Origin: Prevotella sp.
Lineage (GTDB): Bacteria > Bacteroidota > Bacteroidia > Bacteroidales > Bacteroidaceae
Length of the DNA: 52,720 nucleotides
Assembly (NCBI GenBank): GCA_017934525.1
Contig: JAGBJJ010000028.1
Location: forward strand, 1-52,720
Direction of reading: 5' to 3'
The notes beneath the pieces are model-generated. The model was not told the DNA's origin. It did no database searches and saw only the letters and a program-made list of their open reading frames with translations. Position numbers and translations under genes: made by a program. Positions 7,363 to 16,375 of this stretch are shown here, in pieces. Positions within the stretch are counted from its first letter, which is position 1, and every line of letters starts with the position of its first letter.

Positions 7363-8937
7363 TCAGTAGCCTGGGTTCTGCTTGAGGTTGTGGTTCAGGG
7401 CCATGACGTCGGCAGGTATGGGGTAGACGGTGGTGTGGCCGTCGGTCTCGTCTACGGCATCGGGGCCGTCGTAGAGGCTTCGGTACTGTGTGAAGCGGAT
7501 GAGATCCTGTCGTCGCCAGCCTTCCCAGGCCAGTTCGAGCAGACGCTCGTCGAGCAGGTTTTCGAGGGTGCAGGGGCGTGTCGGCATGTTGCAGCGCCGG
7601 CGCACACGGTCCATGTCGGCCTGTCCGCTCAGCCCGAGTCTGACGCAGGCTTCGGCCCTCATGAGCAGCACGTCGGCAAAGCGGAAGAGCACGATGTCGT
7701 TGTCCATCAGCTTGCCGTCCTTGGGGGCATTCTTGTCTACGGCATACTTCTTCATGCGTGCGCCGGCCGTCTCCACGTAGGGACTGCCGCTGAGGTCCAT
7801 CTCCACGGCCCAGGGCTCGTAGGTCAGTGGGTGTCCGCTGCGGTCGGGCACAGGGTTGTCGTGCAGGTCGGTGACCATGCCTGCCCAGTAGTTCAGGTCG
7901 AAGCGGCTGTCCTGCCGGTCGGTGCCGTAGCCGTAGATTTGCAGCGTGCGTCGCGTGGCACATGAACCGTTTTCGGCCGTGAACCCGTAGGCTGCGGCAT
8001 GGCGGTAGTGATAGCTGCGATAGAGGTTCTGCTGCTGGTTGCGGTAAAGGTTCTTGTCCATGGGGATGGTGAAGATGTTCTCGGGCGACGTCTCGTTGTA
8101 GACGGCGAAGTTGTCGGCATAGTTGGTGGCGAGGCTATAGCCCAGACTCTCTATCTGGGTGCAGTAGTCGATGCAGTCGGAGTAGAGCGTGGCGGCATCA
8201 GCCGTGGGGTCGTAGACGGGGCCGTTGAGCATCAGCTTGGCCAGCACGAACAAGGCCACGGGCTGCGTGATGCGCCCGTAGTAGTCGCCCAGGCGGGTGC
8301 TGTTCTCCACAGGCAGCAGGGGCAGAGCGGCCCGCAGCTCGTTGACGGCGAAACGGAAGACCTGGGCACGGTCAGACTGCCTGACCTCCTGCATGGAGAC
8401 CTGCGCCGACGTGATGAGCGGCACGGGGCCGAAGAGGTCAGCAAGATACCAGTAGTAGATGGCACGCAGGGCGCGCGTCTCGGCCTCGTAGGCCGCATAC
8501 TCTTCGCTGCTGAGCAGCTGCCTGTGCTGGCTGAGCTGCTCGAGCGAGCGGTTGCAGAGGGTGATGACTTGGTAGAGGTAGAGCCAGGCGTTTTTGGGCA
8601 GGTCGTGGCCGGCGTCCCAGGAGTGTCGGTAGAGGTCCTGCCAGAGTCCGCCGTCGTACCAGTCGCCGCCGCGTGTGGGGAGCATGGCCTCGTCAGAGCC
8701 GAAGGTCTGCAGGTCGTAGACGCCGCGACAGGTGCCCTGCAGTCCCTGTCCGTCGGCAAAACCGCCGATATAATTATATAAGGTGGCTACGGTGTTCTGA
8801 TAGAGTGACGTGGCCGAAGTGTAGGCTGCCTCCTCGGGAATCTGGTCCTTGGGGTTCTCGTCGAGCGAGCAGCTGGCGAGGACTGAGCAGAAGGCGCAGC
8901 AGGCCAGGCTGCGGGTGAGAATATTGTGGTAGTTCAT
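7363..8937 (-). CDS. SusD/RagB-family outer-membrane nutrient-binding lipoprotein
   Basis: A 524-residue surface lipoprotein that acts as a lid over its SusC partner and captures an oligosaccharide or peptide for import. A signal sequence ends in the lipobox VLASC with the lipidated Cys at 23. The following region (YTSATSLYQNTVATLYNY) is the usual SusD start, helical TPR-like segments follow, and the C-terminus carries the typical LAWEGWRRQDLIRFTQY motif and a YPIPADVMALNHNLKQNPGY ending. Length is usual. It follows the susC gene by 12 bp in one transcription unit. The substrate is not evident. Confidence 0.93.
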   Translation of the reverse strand: MNYHNILTRSLACCAFCSVLASCSLDENPKDQIPEEAAYTSATSLYQNTVATLYNYIGGFADGQGLQGTCRGVYDLQTFGSDEAMLPTRGGDWYDGGLWQDLYRHSWDAGHDLPKNAWLYLYQVITLCNRSLEQLSQHRQLLSSEEYAAYEAETRALRAIYYWYLADLFGPVPLITSAQVSMQEVRQSDRAQVFRFAVNELRAALPLLPVENSTRLGDYYGRITQPVALFVLAKLMLNGPVYDPTADAATLYSDCIDYCTQIESLGYSLATNYADNFAVYNETSPENIFTIPMDKNLYRNQQQNLYRSYHYRHAAAYGFTAENGSCATRRTLQIYGYGTDRQDSRFDLNYWAGMVTDLHDNPVPDRSGHPLTYEPWAVEMDLSGSPYVETAGARMKKYAVDKNAPKDGKLMDNDIVLFRFADVLLMRAEACVRLGLSGQADMDRVRRRCNMPTRPCTLENLLDERLLELAWEGWRRQDLIRFTQYRSLYDGPDAVDETDGHTTVYPIPADVMALNHNLKQNPGY

Positions 8938-8949
8938 ATTGTGAGATGA

Positions 8950-11619
8950 TTAGAACTGGATGCTGAGTGCGATGGAATAGCTGCGGTAGACGGGCATGGT
9001 GAGCTTGTCGTCGAGGCCAAGCGTCGGGTCGACGACGCTCGAGTTGATGATGGGCGTCAGTCCGCTGTAGGAGGTGATGGTGGCCAGGTTGTTTACCGAA
9101 GCCGAGAGGCGCAGTCCCTGCACGAAACGTGAATTGACGGGCACGGTCCAGCCTACGGTCAGGTAGTCGATGTTCACGTAGTCGCCGCTTTCCAGCCAGT
9201 AGTCGCTGATGGTCTGGTCGTGGATGTTCTGGCTTGGAGCCTCGCTCATGACGTTGTAGTTGGGCAGCGAGAGCATGTTCATGTAGGTAAGCGCCGTGCC
9301 GTTGTATATCTTGTGGCCGAAGGCGCCGTTCATCTGTATGGTGGCGTCCCACTGACGGTAGCGGAAGGCTATGTTCGAACCCATGGTGGCCCGCGGCGTG
9401 GCCTGGCCGCAGACGTACTTCTCGCTGCTGACGTCGTAGGTGCGGGTGCCGTCGGGATGTGTGGTCAGTCCGTAGCAGTGGGGCAGGTAGAAGACGCCCA
9501 GCGGCTGTCCTACTATCTGCATCACAACGTCGCTGGCACCATGGAACCCGGCTCCCCAGAGGGACGAGACGGCCTTCATGTCGGGGGCCGTGAGATACTG
9601 TCCGTTATGGTATCCGTTGAGCGAGACGAGCTTGTTGCGCTCGAAAGTCCAGTTCATGTTGAGGCTCAGTTCCATGTCGCGGGTGCGCAACGGCGTGATG
9701 CCGAAGCCAATCTCCAGACCGCTGTTCTTCATTGAACCGAGGTTGGCCAGCAACTGGTCGTAGGTGAATGGGGGCACGGGCACGTCGTAGACGTAGAGCA
9801 TGTCGGAGGTGCGCGAGCGGTAGTGGTCGATGCTCAGTGCGATGCGACCGTGCCAGAACGAAAGGTCGAGACCGACGTTGAACGTGCGCTTCACTTCCCA
9901 TTTCAGGTCGGGGTTGGCATTGCGAATGATGCCCAGCGTGGTGACGGGCGTGCCGCCGACGGAGACGACGCCGTTGGGCTGGATGAGCTGCATGGAGTTG
10001 TAGGAGTCGATGCCGCCCAGATTGCCTGACAGGCCGTAGCCCACGCGCAGCTTGGCACTGCTAACGAAGGTGAGGGAGCGCATCCAGGCCTCGTCGCTGA
10101 CCACCCAGGCACCGCTGACGGAGGGGAAGAAGCCCCAGCGGTGGTTGCGTCCTACCTTCGACGAGGCGTCGGCACGTGCGTTCAGCGTCAGAGTGTAGCG
10201 GTTGAGCAGTCCATACTGAGCTCTCAGCAACAGCGACTCCATGTGGGCGTCGGTGGCATAGCTGTTGGTGCCTTCCCACAGGCGCACGGCCCCGGCCGAG
10301 AGGTTGTCGTAGCCATAGGCATCGGTGGCGAAGTTGGAGGCGGTGGTGTAGAAGCCGGTGGTGGTCTGGCTCTCAGCTTCAACCAGGGCCAGGACGTTGA
10401 GCGAGTGGTGGCCGGTGGCGAGCGTATAGTCGAGCGAGAGGTTGCCTATGCCTTCCTCACCCTTGTCGCTGCGGCGGTAGGCCTCGCCGTGGCTCCAGAC
10501 AAAGGTGGGGTAGTAGTGGGCATTGCCTACAGTGTTGTAGGAATAAGATGCAAAGCCATTGAGCATCAGTCCTTTGGCCAGTTTGGCTGAGGCATGGAGG
10601 TGTACGTTGAAGTGGGCGTTGTCTTCGTCCTGCTTCATGCGCAGCAGCGAGTTGGGGTTGTTGATCCAAAGGGCCTCGGCCACCTGATTGTAGGTACCGT
10701 CGGCGTTGTGCCCGTCGGGGAAGGTGGGGTTGAAGGTGGCAGCCGAGTAGAAAAGCTTCTGCTTGAAGGGCAGGCCGTTGGTCTTCTGCAACGAGCCGAA
10801 GATGCCCAGGTCTACGGTCAGGCGGTCGTCGAAGGCCTTCTGGCTGATGTCAAGCTTAGCGTTGTAGTTGCGCAGACGATAGGTGTCGATGACCATGCGG
10901 TGCTCCATCATGCCCACGGAGGCGCGGTAGTTGGCTTTCTCTGATCCGCCGCCGAAGGCCACATGGTGGCTCTGCACCAGTCCGGTGCGCTCTATAGAAC
11001 GGCGGAAGTCGGTGTCGGCCCCCATGTCAGTGTAGGTCAGTCCCAAGGTCTGGGCTGCCTGTCGGAACTGCGGTCCGGAAAGCATGCTGATGCGTTTGCA
11101 TACCGACTCGAAGCCCACGGAAGTGTCGTAGGATATGTGGAACTGCTGGGCGCGTCCTTTCTTCGTGGCCACTTCGATGACGCCCGCCGCACCGCGCGAA
11201 CCGTACTGCGCCGTCTCGGAGGCGTCTTTCAGGATGGTGAAGCTTTCGATGTCAGCTGGATAGATAGTGGAAAGCGTGGCCAGGTCTGACGAGACGCCGT
11301 CGATGATGACCAGCGGGTCGTTGCCGCCCGTGAGCGACGTGGTGCCGCGTACGCGCACAGCTGAAATCATGGCCTCCTGATTGGTGCCCGGCGTCACCTG
11401 CACACCGGCCGCCTGTCCGCTGAGGGCGTCGAGCGACGTGGTGACGAGTCCTTTGTTCATCCGCGCTTCGGTCACCTTTTCCACTGCACCGGCCACGGCG
11501 TTCTGACCTGCGTGTCCGTAGCCAATGCGCACGGTGGCCGAGTCTGTCGCGGTTGTCTGTGCATGCATCGACAAGACTGTCGCCATTGCCAGCATGGCCA
11601 TGACAAGAATTCTTTTCAT
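8950..11619 (-). CDS. SusC/RagA-family TonB-dependent outer-membrane transporter (short form)
   Basis: An 889-residue outer-membrane beta-barrel that imports nutrients delivered by SusD, powered by TonB. A signal peptide (MKRILVMAMLAMATVLSMHA) is followed almost at once by a TonB-box-like region and then the plug domain. The plug shows SGQAAGVQV, VRVRGTTSLTGGNDPLVIIDG and ILKDASETAQYGSRGAAGVI, and the barrel ends in YSIALSIQF. The usual N-terminal carboxypeptidase-D-like domain of about 80 residues is absent, which explains the short length against about 1000. It is upstream of susD. No hybrid two-component, ECF-sigma or other regulator adjoins the pair. Confidence 0.93.
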   Translation of the reverse strand: MKRILVMAMLAMATVLSMHAQTTATDSATVRIGYGHAGQNAVAGAVEKVTEARMNKGLVTTSLDALSGQAAGVQVTPGTNQEAMISAVRVRGTTSLTGGNDPLVIIDGVSSDLATLSTIYPADIESFTILKDASETAQYGSRGAAGVIEVATKKGRAQQFHISYDTSVGFESVCKRISMLSGPQFRQAAQTLGLTYTDMGADTDFRRSIERTGLVQSHHVAFGGGSEKANYRASVGMMEHRMVIDTYRLRNYNAKLDISQKAFDDRLTVDLGIFGSLQKTNGLPFKQKLFYSAATFNPTFPDGHNADGTYNQVAEALWINNPNSLLRMKQDEDNAHFNVHLHASAKLAKGLMLNGFASYSYNTVGNAHYYPTFVWSHGEAYRRSDKGEEGIGNLSLDYTLATGHHSLNVLALVEAESQTTTGFYTTASNFATDAYGYDNLSAGAVRLWEGTNSYATDAHMESLLLRAQYGLLNRYTLTLNARADASSKVGRNHRWGFFPSVSGAWVVSDEAWMRSLTFVSSAKLRVGYGLSGNLGGIDSYNSMQLIQPNGVVSVGGTPVTTLGIIRNANPDLKWEVKRTFNVGLDLSFWHGRIALSIDHYRSRTSDMLYVYDVPVPPFTYDQLLANLGSMKNSGLEIGFGITPLRTRDMELSLNMNWTFERNKLVSLNGYHNGQYLTAPDMKAVSSLWGAGFHGASDVVMQIVGQPLGVFYLPHCYGLTTHPDGTRTYDVSSEKYVCGQATPRATMGSNIAFRYRQWDATIQMNGAFGHKIYNGTALTYMNMLSLPNYNVMSEAPSQNIHDQTISDYWLESGDYVNIDYLTVGWTVPVNSRFVQGLRLSASVNNLATITSYSGLTPIINSSVVDPTLGLDDKLTMPVYRSYSIALSIQF

Positions 11620-11651
11620 AGCTTTGATTTTTATTTATTGATAACTCAGTG

Positions 11652-11659
11652 CAAAGATA
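11652..11659 (-). promoter_or_regulatory. -7 box upstream of susC
   Basis: TATCTTTG on the minus strand lies 32 bp before the susC start. The -33 region is poor, so the promoter may need an activator. Confidence 0.5.
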
Positions 11660-11804
11660 AGCAAAATAATTGGTTTCTCAGGTATTAATCAAGAAAATAT
11701 AAGGAAACCACCGCATCATCAGCGAAAAAAAATACCGCAACAGCGTTTGCAGTGGTGCTGACGCTGTTGCGGCATTGTCCTCAACGGAAGAGGGGAGGCG
11801 AGCC

Positions 11805-12248
11805 TCACACGGGAATCTTCTCGACGCGGCGCTGATGGCGTCCGCCCTCGAAGTCGGTGGCGAAGAACTCGTCCATGATTTTGCGGGCCATGTCCTCGCC
11901 GATAAAGCGGCCGGGCATGACGAGCACGTTGGCATCGTTGTGCTGGCGGATGAGGTGTGCAATCTCGGGAATCCAGCACAGTCCGGCGCGTATGCTCTGA
12001 TGCTTATTGAGCGTCATCGAGATGCCCTCGCCGCTGCCGCAGATGGCGATGCCGGGGAACACCTCGCCCTGCTCCATGCCGCGGGCCAGCGCATGGCCGA
12101 AGTCGGGATAGTCGCAGCTTTCCTCGCTATAGGTGCCGTAGTCTTTATAGTCGTACCCCTTCTCCTCCAGGTACGTCTTCACGAATTGTTTCAGTGCAAA
12201 GCCAGCATGGTCGCTGGCCAGTCCGATGGTCTTTATTTCCATAGTCAT
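11805..12248 (-). CDS. rpiB: Ribose-5-phosphate isomerase B
   Basis: A 147-residue cytoplasmic RpiB/LacA/LacB-family enzyme interconverting ribose 5-phosphate and ribulose 5-phosphate. ASDHAGF near the N-terminus, the catalytic CGSGEGI loop and NDANVLVMPGRFIGEDMA are family signatures, and the length is normal. Start is ATG 12248 or the in-frame ATG 12242. It follows transketolase in the same direction, with a long imperfect hairpin (12258-12299) in the gap. Together the two enzymes form a non-oxidative pentose phosphate pair beside the arabinose operon. Confidence 0.95.
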   Translation of the reverse strand: MTMEIKTIGLASDHAGFALKQFVKTYLEEKGYDYKDYGTYSEESCDYPDFGHALARGMEQGEVFPGIAICGSGEGISMTLNKHQSIRAGLCWIPEIAHLIRQHNDANVLVMPGRFIGEDMARKIMDEFFATDFEGGRHQRRVEKIPV

Positions 12249-12257
12249 TTATGTTGA

Positions 12258-12299
12258 AGAGTTAGAAGTTCCTTCATTCATGCGCGAACTCCTAACTCT
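12258..12299 (-). repeat. Hairpin between tkt and rpiB
   Basis: AGAGTTAG-A-AGTTC (from 12258) pairs with GAACT-C-CTAACTCT (to 12299): 13 bp with one mismatch. It could protect the upstream mRNA or reduce rpiB expression relative to tkt. Confidence 0.6.
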
Positions 12300-12323
12300 T
12301 AATAGTTTGATTTCTAACTCTTT

Positions 12324-14336
12324 TTATGCCAGCAGTTTCTTTACCTGCTCATAGACGTTCTGACCGTTGTAGCCGAGTTTCTCGTCGAGCACCTTGTAAG
12401 GAGCCGAGAAACCGAAACTCTCAAGTCCCCAGACGCTGCCGTCGCTGCCGACGAGCCCCTCGAGCGTGACGGGCAGACCGGCGGTCATGCCGAACTTCTT
12501 CTTGCCGGCGGGCAGCACGCTCTGCTGATACTCCACAGGCTGCGAGCGGAACAGGCCCTCGCTGGGCACGCTCACCAGGCGCACCTTCACGCCGTCCTGG
12601 CGCAGCAGCTTGGCACCGGCCTCGAGTGTGGACACCTCGGAACCAGAGGCGAGCAGGATGACATCGTAGTTCTCGTCGCTACCGGCCACGACGTAGGCAC
12701 CCTTGGCAGCCTGTGAGTAGTCGTTGCCAGCGGGCAGGTTCTCAATGTTCTGACGGCTGAAGATGAGGGCCGTCGGGGTCAGGATGTTCTCCATGGCCAT
12801 GCGCCAGCAGACGGTGGTTTCTTCAGCGTCAGCAGGACGCAGCACGAGCATCGAGTTGCGGCCGCTGTGGTTCTTCAGCTTCTCCATCAGGCGAATCTGG
12901 GCCTCCTGCTCTACGGGCTCATGGGTGGGTCCGTCCTCGCCGACGCGGAAGGCGTCGTGGGTCCAGATGAACTTCACAGGCAGCTCCATCAAGGCAGCCA
13001 TGCGGACGGCGGGCTTCATATAGTCAGAGAAGACGAAGAAGGTACCGCAGGCGGGGATGACACCGCCATGCAGGGCCATGCCGATGCAGCAGCAAGCCAT
13101 GGTCAGCTCGGCCACACCAGCCTGGAAGAAAGCACCGGTGAAGTCGCCCTTCACCAAGTCGTGGGTCTTCTTGAGGAAACCGTCGGTCTTGTCGCTGTTG
13201 CTCAGGTCGGCTGAAGCCACAATCATGTTGGGCACCTGCTCAGCCAGCACGCCAAGCACCGTGGCCGAGGCACCGCGCGTGGCAGCGCCAGCCTTCTGCT
13301 CTACCTTTGTCCAGTCAATCTGCGGAGCCTTGCCGCTGAACCACTCTTCCAGCTGCTTGGCCTGCACGGGATGCCCCTTGGCCCATTCAGCCTTCTCGGC
13401 ATAGCGCTCAGCCACAATCTTCTTCAGCTCCTCGCGGCGACGGGCATACATCTCCTGCACCTCGGGGAATATCTGGAACGGGTTCTCTGGATTGGCCCCG
13501 AGGTTCTTCATCGTCTCCACGAAGTTGTCGCCACCGAGGGGGGCGCCGTGGGTGGCGCAGTTGCACTCATAGCTCGAGCCGTCAGCCTTGCGGGCACCCT
13601 TGCCCATCACGCAGTGGCCGATAATGAGCGAGGGACGCTCCTTCTCGGCCTGGGCATTGCGCAGAGCCTGGCGAATCTGGTCGACGTCGTTGCCGTCGAT
13701 TTTCTGCACATACCATCCCCATGCCTCATACTTGCGGGCCGTGTCTTCAGAGGTGACCACATCGGTGCGGGTGGAGAGCTGTATGTCGTTGGCATCGTAG
13801 AACATGATGAGGTTGTCGAGCCCCAGGTTGCCGGCGATACGGCCAGCGCCCTGCGAGATTTCTTCCTGCACGCCGCCGTCGCTGATGTAGGCATAGATGG
13901 TCTGGTTCATCACGTTGCCCAGACGAGCCTTCAGGAATTTAGCGGCGATGGCGGCACCCACGGCAAACGTGTGACCCTGGCCAAGAGGACCGGAGGTGTT
14001 CTCGATGCCGCGTGCCACACAGCGCTCGGGGTGGCCGGGCGTCACCGAGCCCCACTGGCGCAGCTGCTGCAGGTCGTCGAGCGAATATTTGCCGCAGAGG
14101 CAGAGCTGGGAATAGAGCATGGGCGCCATGTGGCCGGGGTCGAGGAAGAAGCGGTCGCGGCCTTCCCACTCAGGCCTTTCAGGGTCGTAGACCAGGAACT
14201 CGCTATACAGCGTGTTGATGAAATCGGCACCGCCCATGGCACCGCCAGGGTGGCCGCTCTTTGCTTTTTCAACCATCGCAGCAGCCAGAATGCGTATGTT
14301 ATCGGCTGCGCGGTTCATTACTTTGTTGTCGTTCAT
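12324..14336 (-). CDS. tkt: Transketolase
   Basis: A 670-residue cytoplasmic thiamine-diphosphate enzyme that moves two-carbon units between ketose and aldose phosphates, consuming the xylulose 5-phosphate made by the neighbouring arabinose pathway. The N-terminal domain has KSGHPGGAMG, GPLGQGHTFAVGAA and a TPP-binding SDGGVQEEISQGAG...YDAND block. The middle domain has FIWTHDAFRVGEDGPTHEPVEQ, typical of transketolase. Length is normal. It has its own TAnnTTTG box and is separated from the ara operon by 360 bp. Its placement suggests coordinated use with arabinose, although no AraR-like palindrome is seen at its promoter. Confidence 0.96.
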   Translation of the reverse strand: MNDNKVMNRAADNIRILAAAMVEKAKSGHPGGAMGGADFINTLYSEFLVYDPERPEWEGRDRFFLDPGHMAPMLYSQLCLCGKYSLDDLQQLRQWGSVTPGHPERCVARGIENTSGPLGQGHTFAVGAAIAAKFLKARLGNVMNQTIYAYISDGGVQEEISQGAGRIAGNLGLDNLIMFYDANDIQLSTRTDVVTSEDTARKYEAWGWYVQKIDGNDVDQIRQALRNAQAEKERPSLIIGHCVMGKGARKADGSSYECNCATHGAPLGGDNFVETMKNLGANPENPFQIFPEVQEMYARRREELKKIVAERYAEKAEWAKGHPVQAKQLEEWFSGKAPQIDWTKVEQKAGAATRGASATVLGVLAEQVPNMIVASADLSNSDKTDGFLKKTHDLVKGDFTGAFFQAGVAELTMACCCIGMALHGGVIPACGTFFVFSDYMKPAVRMAALMELPVKFIWTHDAFRVGEDGPTHEPVEQEAQIRLMEKLKNHSGRNSMLVLRPADAEETTVCWRMAMENILTPTALIFSRQNIENLPAGNDYSQAAKGAYVVAGSDENYDVILLASGSEVSTLEAGAKLLRQDGVKVRLVSVPSEGLFRSQPVEYQQSVLPAGKKKFGMTAGLPVTLEGLVGSDGSVWGLESFGFSAPYKVLDEKLGYNGQNVYEQVKKLLA

Positions 14337-14374
14337 AAAAAAGTTTTTCGTTTGTTATTTGTATGATTTGAGGG

Positions 14375-14382
14375 CAAAGTTA
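14375..14382 (-). promoter_or_regulatory. -7 box of the tkt-rpiB unit
   Basis: TAACTTTG on the minus strand lies 38 bp before the tkt start. The -33 region is weak. The rest of the 360-bp gap (14383-14628) holds a short GT-rich stretch near 14510 and no gene that I can support. Confidence 0.6.
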
Positions 14383-14628
14383 CTAAAAAAAAACGAAATG
14401 GCGGCGTCTTTCTGCATATTTTCTTGTGGTGACTTTCCAATTATAAGTAGAAAAACACATGGGGCTATTGTTTTTCATGAAAATCATGCAGATGGAGTGT
14501 GTTGAATATGGTTGTGTGTGTGTCGGCAAATTGCCGATGCACGTGTGAGGGTAACCGAACGTGGCTCCTGCGCACGAGTCTGTCGGGCAGAGGGGCAAGG
14601 GTGGCCGTATCTGTAGGTTAACATATTG

Positions 14629-14677
14629 TAAATGATGAATTATTCATCGCAGCGAAGCGAGAATAATTCATCATTTA
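14629..14677 (-). terminator. Long hairpin downstream of araB
   Basis: TAAATGATGAATTATTC (14629-14645) and GAATAATTCATCATTTA (14661-14677) are perfect 17-bp inverted repeats about 20 bp beyond the araB stop. There is no strong U-run, so it may stabilise the mRNA 3' end as much as terminate. Confidence 0.65.
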
Positions 14678-14696
14678 CTCATTCATCATTACTCAT

Positions 14697-16295
14697 TCAT
14701 TTCTTGCTCTCTACGGCCTGCTGCTCGATGGGCAGACACTGGGTGTAGGACTCGATGTAGCGGTTGAAGCCTTCGATGTCCTCGGGCGTGGGAGCTATGC
14801 TCGTGCCGGTGTTGCCGGCAAACACCACCTCGTCGAGATACTCAGGCAGAGGACAAGCCTTCACCTTATTATTATATATAAGGTAGGCGGCCAGCAAGGC
14901 GATGCCCCAGGCGCCGCCTTCGCCGGCGGTCTCCATCACTGAGATGGGAGAGCCGAGGGCAGCAGCCAGCATGCGCTGACCCACAATGGGAGTCTTGAAG
15001 TAGCCACCATGGCCCGTGATGCGGTCGACGCGGACATGCTCCTGTTTCAACAGAATGTCGTTGCCCACCTTCAGCACGCCAATGGCACCGTAGAGCTGGG
15101 CACGCATGAAGTTGGCCAGCGAGAACTTGTCGGCAGCCGAGCGCACGAAGAGTGGACGGCCGTCGGTGAGGCCCATGACGGGCTCGCCCGACACGTAGTT
15201 GTAGGCCATCAGTCCGCCGCAGTCGGCGTCGCCTTCGAGGGCGGCACCAAAGAGACGGGTGTAGAGCTCGTTCATGTCGACAGGCATGCCCATGAGCTGC
15301 TGAAACTCGCGGAAGAGTCCAACCCAGGCGTTGATATCGCTGGTGCAGTTGTTGCAGTGGACCATAGCCACAAGCGAACCATCGGGTGTGGTGACGATGT
15401 CGATAGGCTCATAGGGCTTTGAGAGAGGCTTCTCGAGCACAATCATCGAGAACGACGACGTGCCGGCCGAGACGTTGCCCGTGCGCTGGCGGACAGCATT
15501 TGTGGCCACCATACCGGTGCCGGCGTCGCCCTCGGGCGGGCAGAGAGGGCAGCCGGCCTGCAGATGGCCGGAGGGGTCGAGCAGGCTAGCGCCTTTCTCA
15601 GTGAGCATGCCGGCGTTCTCGCCCGCGTTCAGCGACTTAGGCAGGATGTCGAGCAGCCGCCATGAATAGCCGCGTGGGGCCACGAGCTCATCGAATTTGC
15701 TGACCATCGTGGCATCGTAAGTCTTCGTGGTCGGGTCTACGGGCAACATGCCTGAGGCATCGCCCACACCAAGTACGAACTCACCGGTGAGTTGCCAGTG
15801 CACATAGCCTGCCAGGGTGGTCAGATACTTGATGTCTTTTACATGCTTTTCATTGTCGAGGATACACTGATAGAGGTGTGAGATGCTCCAGCGCAGGGGA
15901 ATGTTGTAGTTGAAGAGTTTCGACAGTTCGGCGGCAGCCTTGCCCGTGTTGGTATTTCGCCAGGTACGGAAGGGCACGAGAATCTGCTGGTCTTGGTTGA
16001 AGGCCATATAGCCATGCATCATGGCCGAGAAGCCGATGGCGGCCAGTGTCTCTATCTCGCAGTCATACTGTCGGCGCACATCTTTGCGCAGGTCGGCATA
16101 GCAATCCTGCAGTCCTTGCCAGATGGCGTCGATGCTGTAGGTCCAGAGTCCGTCAATGAGCTGGTTCTCCCACTCGTGCGAGCCTTGGGCTATGGGCTTG
16201 TTCTGCTCGTCGATGAGCACAGCCTTGATGCGAGTAGAGCCGAACTCTATGCCAAGGATGGCCCGTCCCTGTTCTATGGTTTGTTTTGCGGTCAT
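14697..16295 (-). CDS. araB: FGGY-family L-ribulokinase
   Basis: A 532-residue cytoplasmic kinase, assigned to phosphorylating L-ribulose to L-ribulose 5-phosphate because of its place between araA and the end of an arabinose operon. The FGGY fold is shown by the N-terminal phosphate loop [17 protein letters not shown], the central [18 protein letters not shown], and the C-terminal [23 protein letters not shown]. The start is ATG 16295; upstream in-frame ATGs fall within a hairpin. By sequence alone it could equally be called a xylulokinase, the usual automatic label for this Bacteroidetes type. It is the last gene of the operon. Confidence 0.85.
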   Translation of the reverse strand: MTAKQTIEQGRAILGIEFGSTRIKAVLIDEQNKPIAQGSHEWENQLIDGLWTYSIDAIWQGLQDCYADLRKDVRRQYDCEIETLAAIGFSAMMHGYMAFNQDQQILVPFRTWRNTNTGKAAAELSKLFNYNIPLRWSISHLYQCILDNEKHVKDIKYLTTLAGYVHWQLTGEFVLGVGDASGMLPVDPTTKTYDATMVSKFDELVAPRGYSWRLLDILPKSLNAGENAGMLTEKGASLLDPSGHLQAGCPLCPPEGDAGTGMVATNAVRQRTGNVSAGTSSFSMIVLEKPLSKPYEPIDIVTTPDGSLVAMVHCNNCTSDINAWVGLFREFQQLMGMPVDMNELYTRLFGAALEGDADCGGLMAYNYVSGEPVMGLTDGRPLFVRSAADKFSLANFMRAQLYGAIGVLKVGNDILLKQEHVRVDRITGHGGYFKTPIVGQRMLAAALGSPISVMETAGEGGAWGIALLAAYLIYNNKVKACPLPEYLDEVVFAGNTGTSIAPTPEDIEGFNRYIESYTQCLPIEQQAVESKK

Positions 16296-16327
16296 AATTT
16301 TTGTTTGAAAGAGGAAAGTAAATGGAA

Positions 16328-16371
16328 AGTGAGAAATGAAAAAGAAAGATTCTCCTTTTTCATTTCTCACT
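16328..16371 (-). repeat. Perfect 17-bp hairpin between araA and araB
   Basis: AGTGAGAAATGAAAAAG (16328-16344) and CTTTTTCATTTCTCACT (16355-16371) are exact complements around a 10-nt loop. It fills most of the 80-bp gap and starts 5 bp after the araA stop. It is likely to affect mRNA stability or relative expression. Confidence 0.75.
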
Positions 16372-16375
16372 TATG

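Noticed and set aside
6995-7963. Minus-strand open frame running from susD into the ribE upstream RNA
   Set aside because: Most of it lies out of frame within susD, and the rest covers the structured RNA and palindromes. The protein has no recognisable domain.
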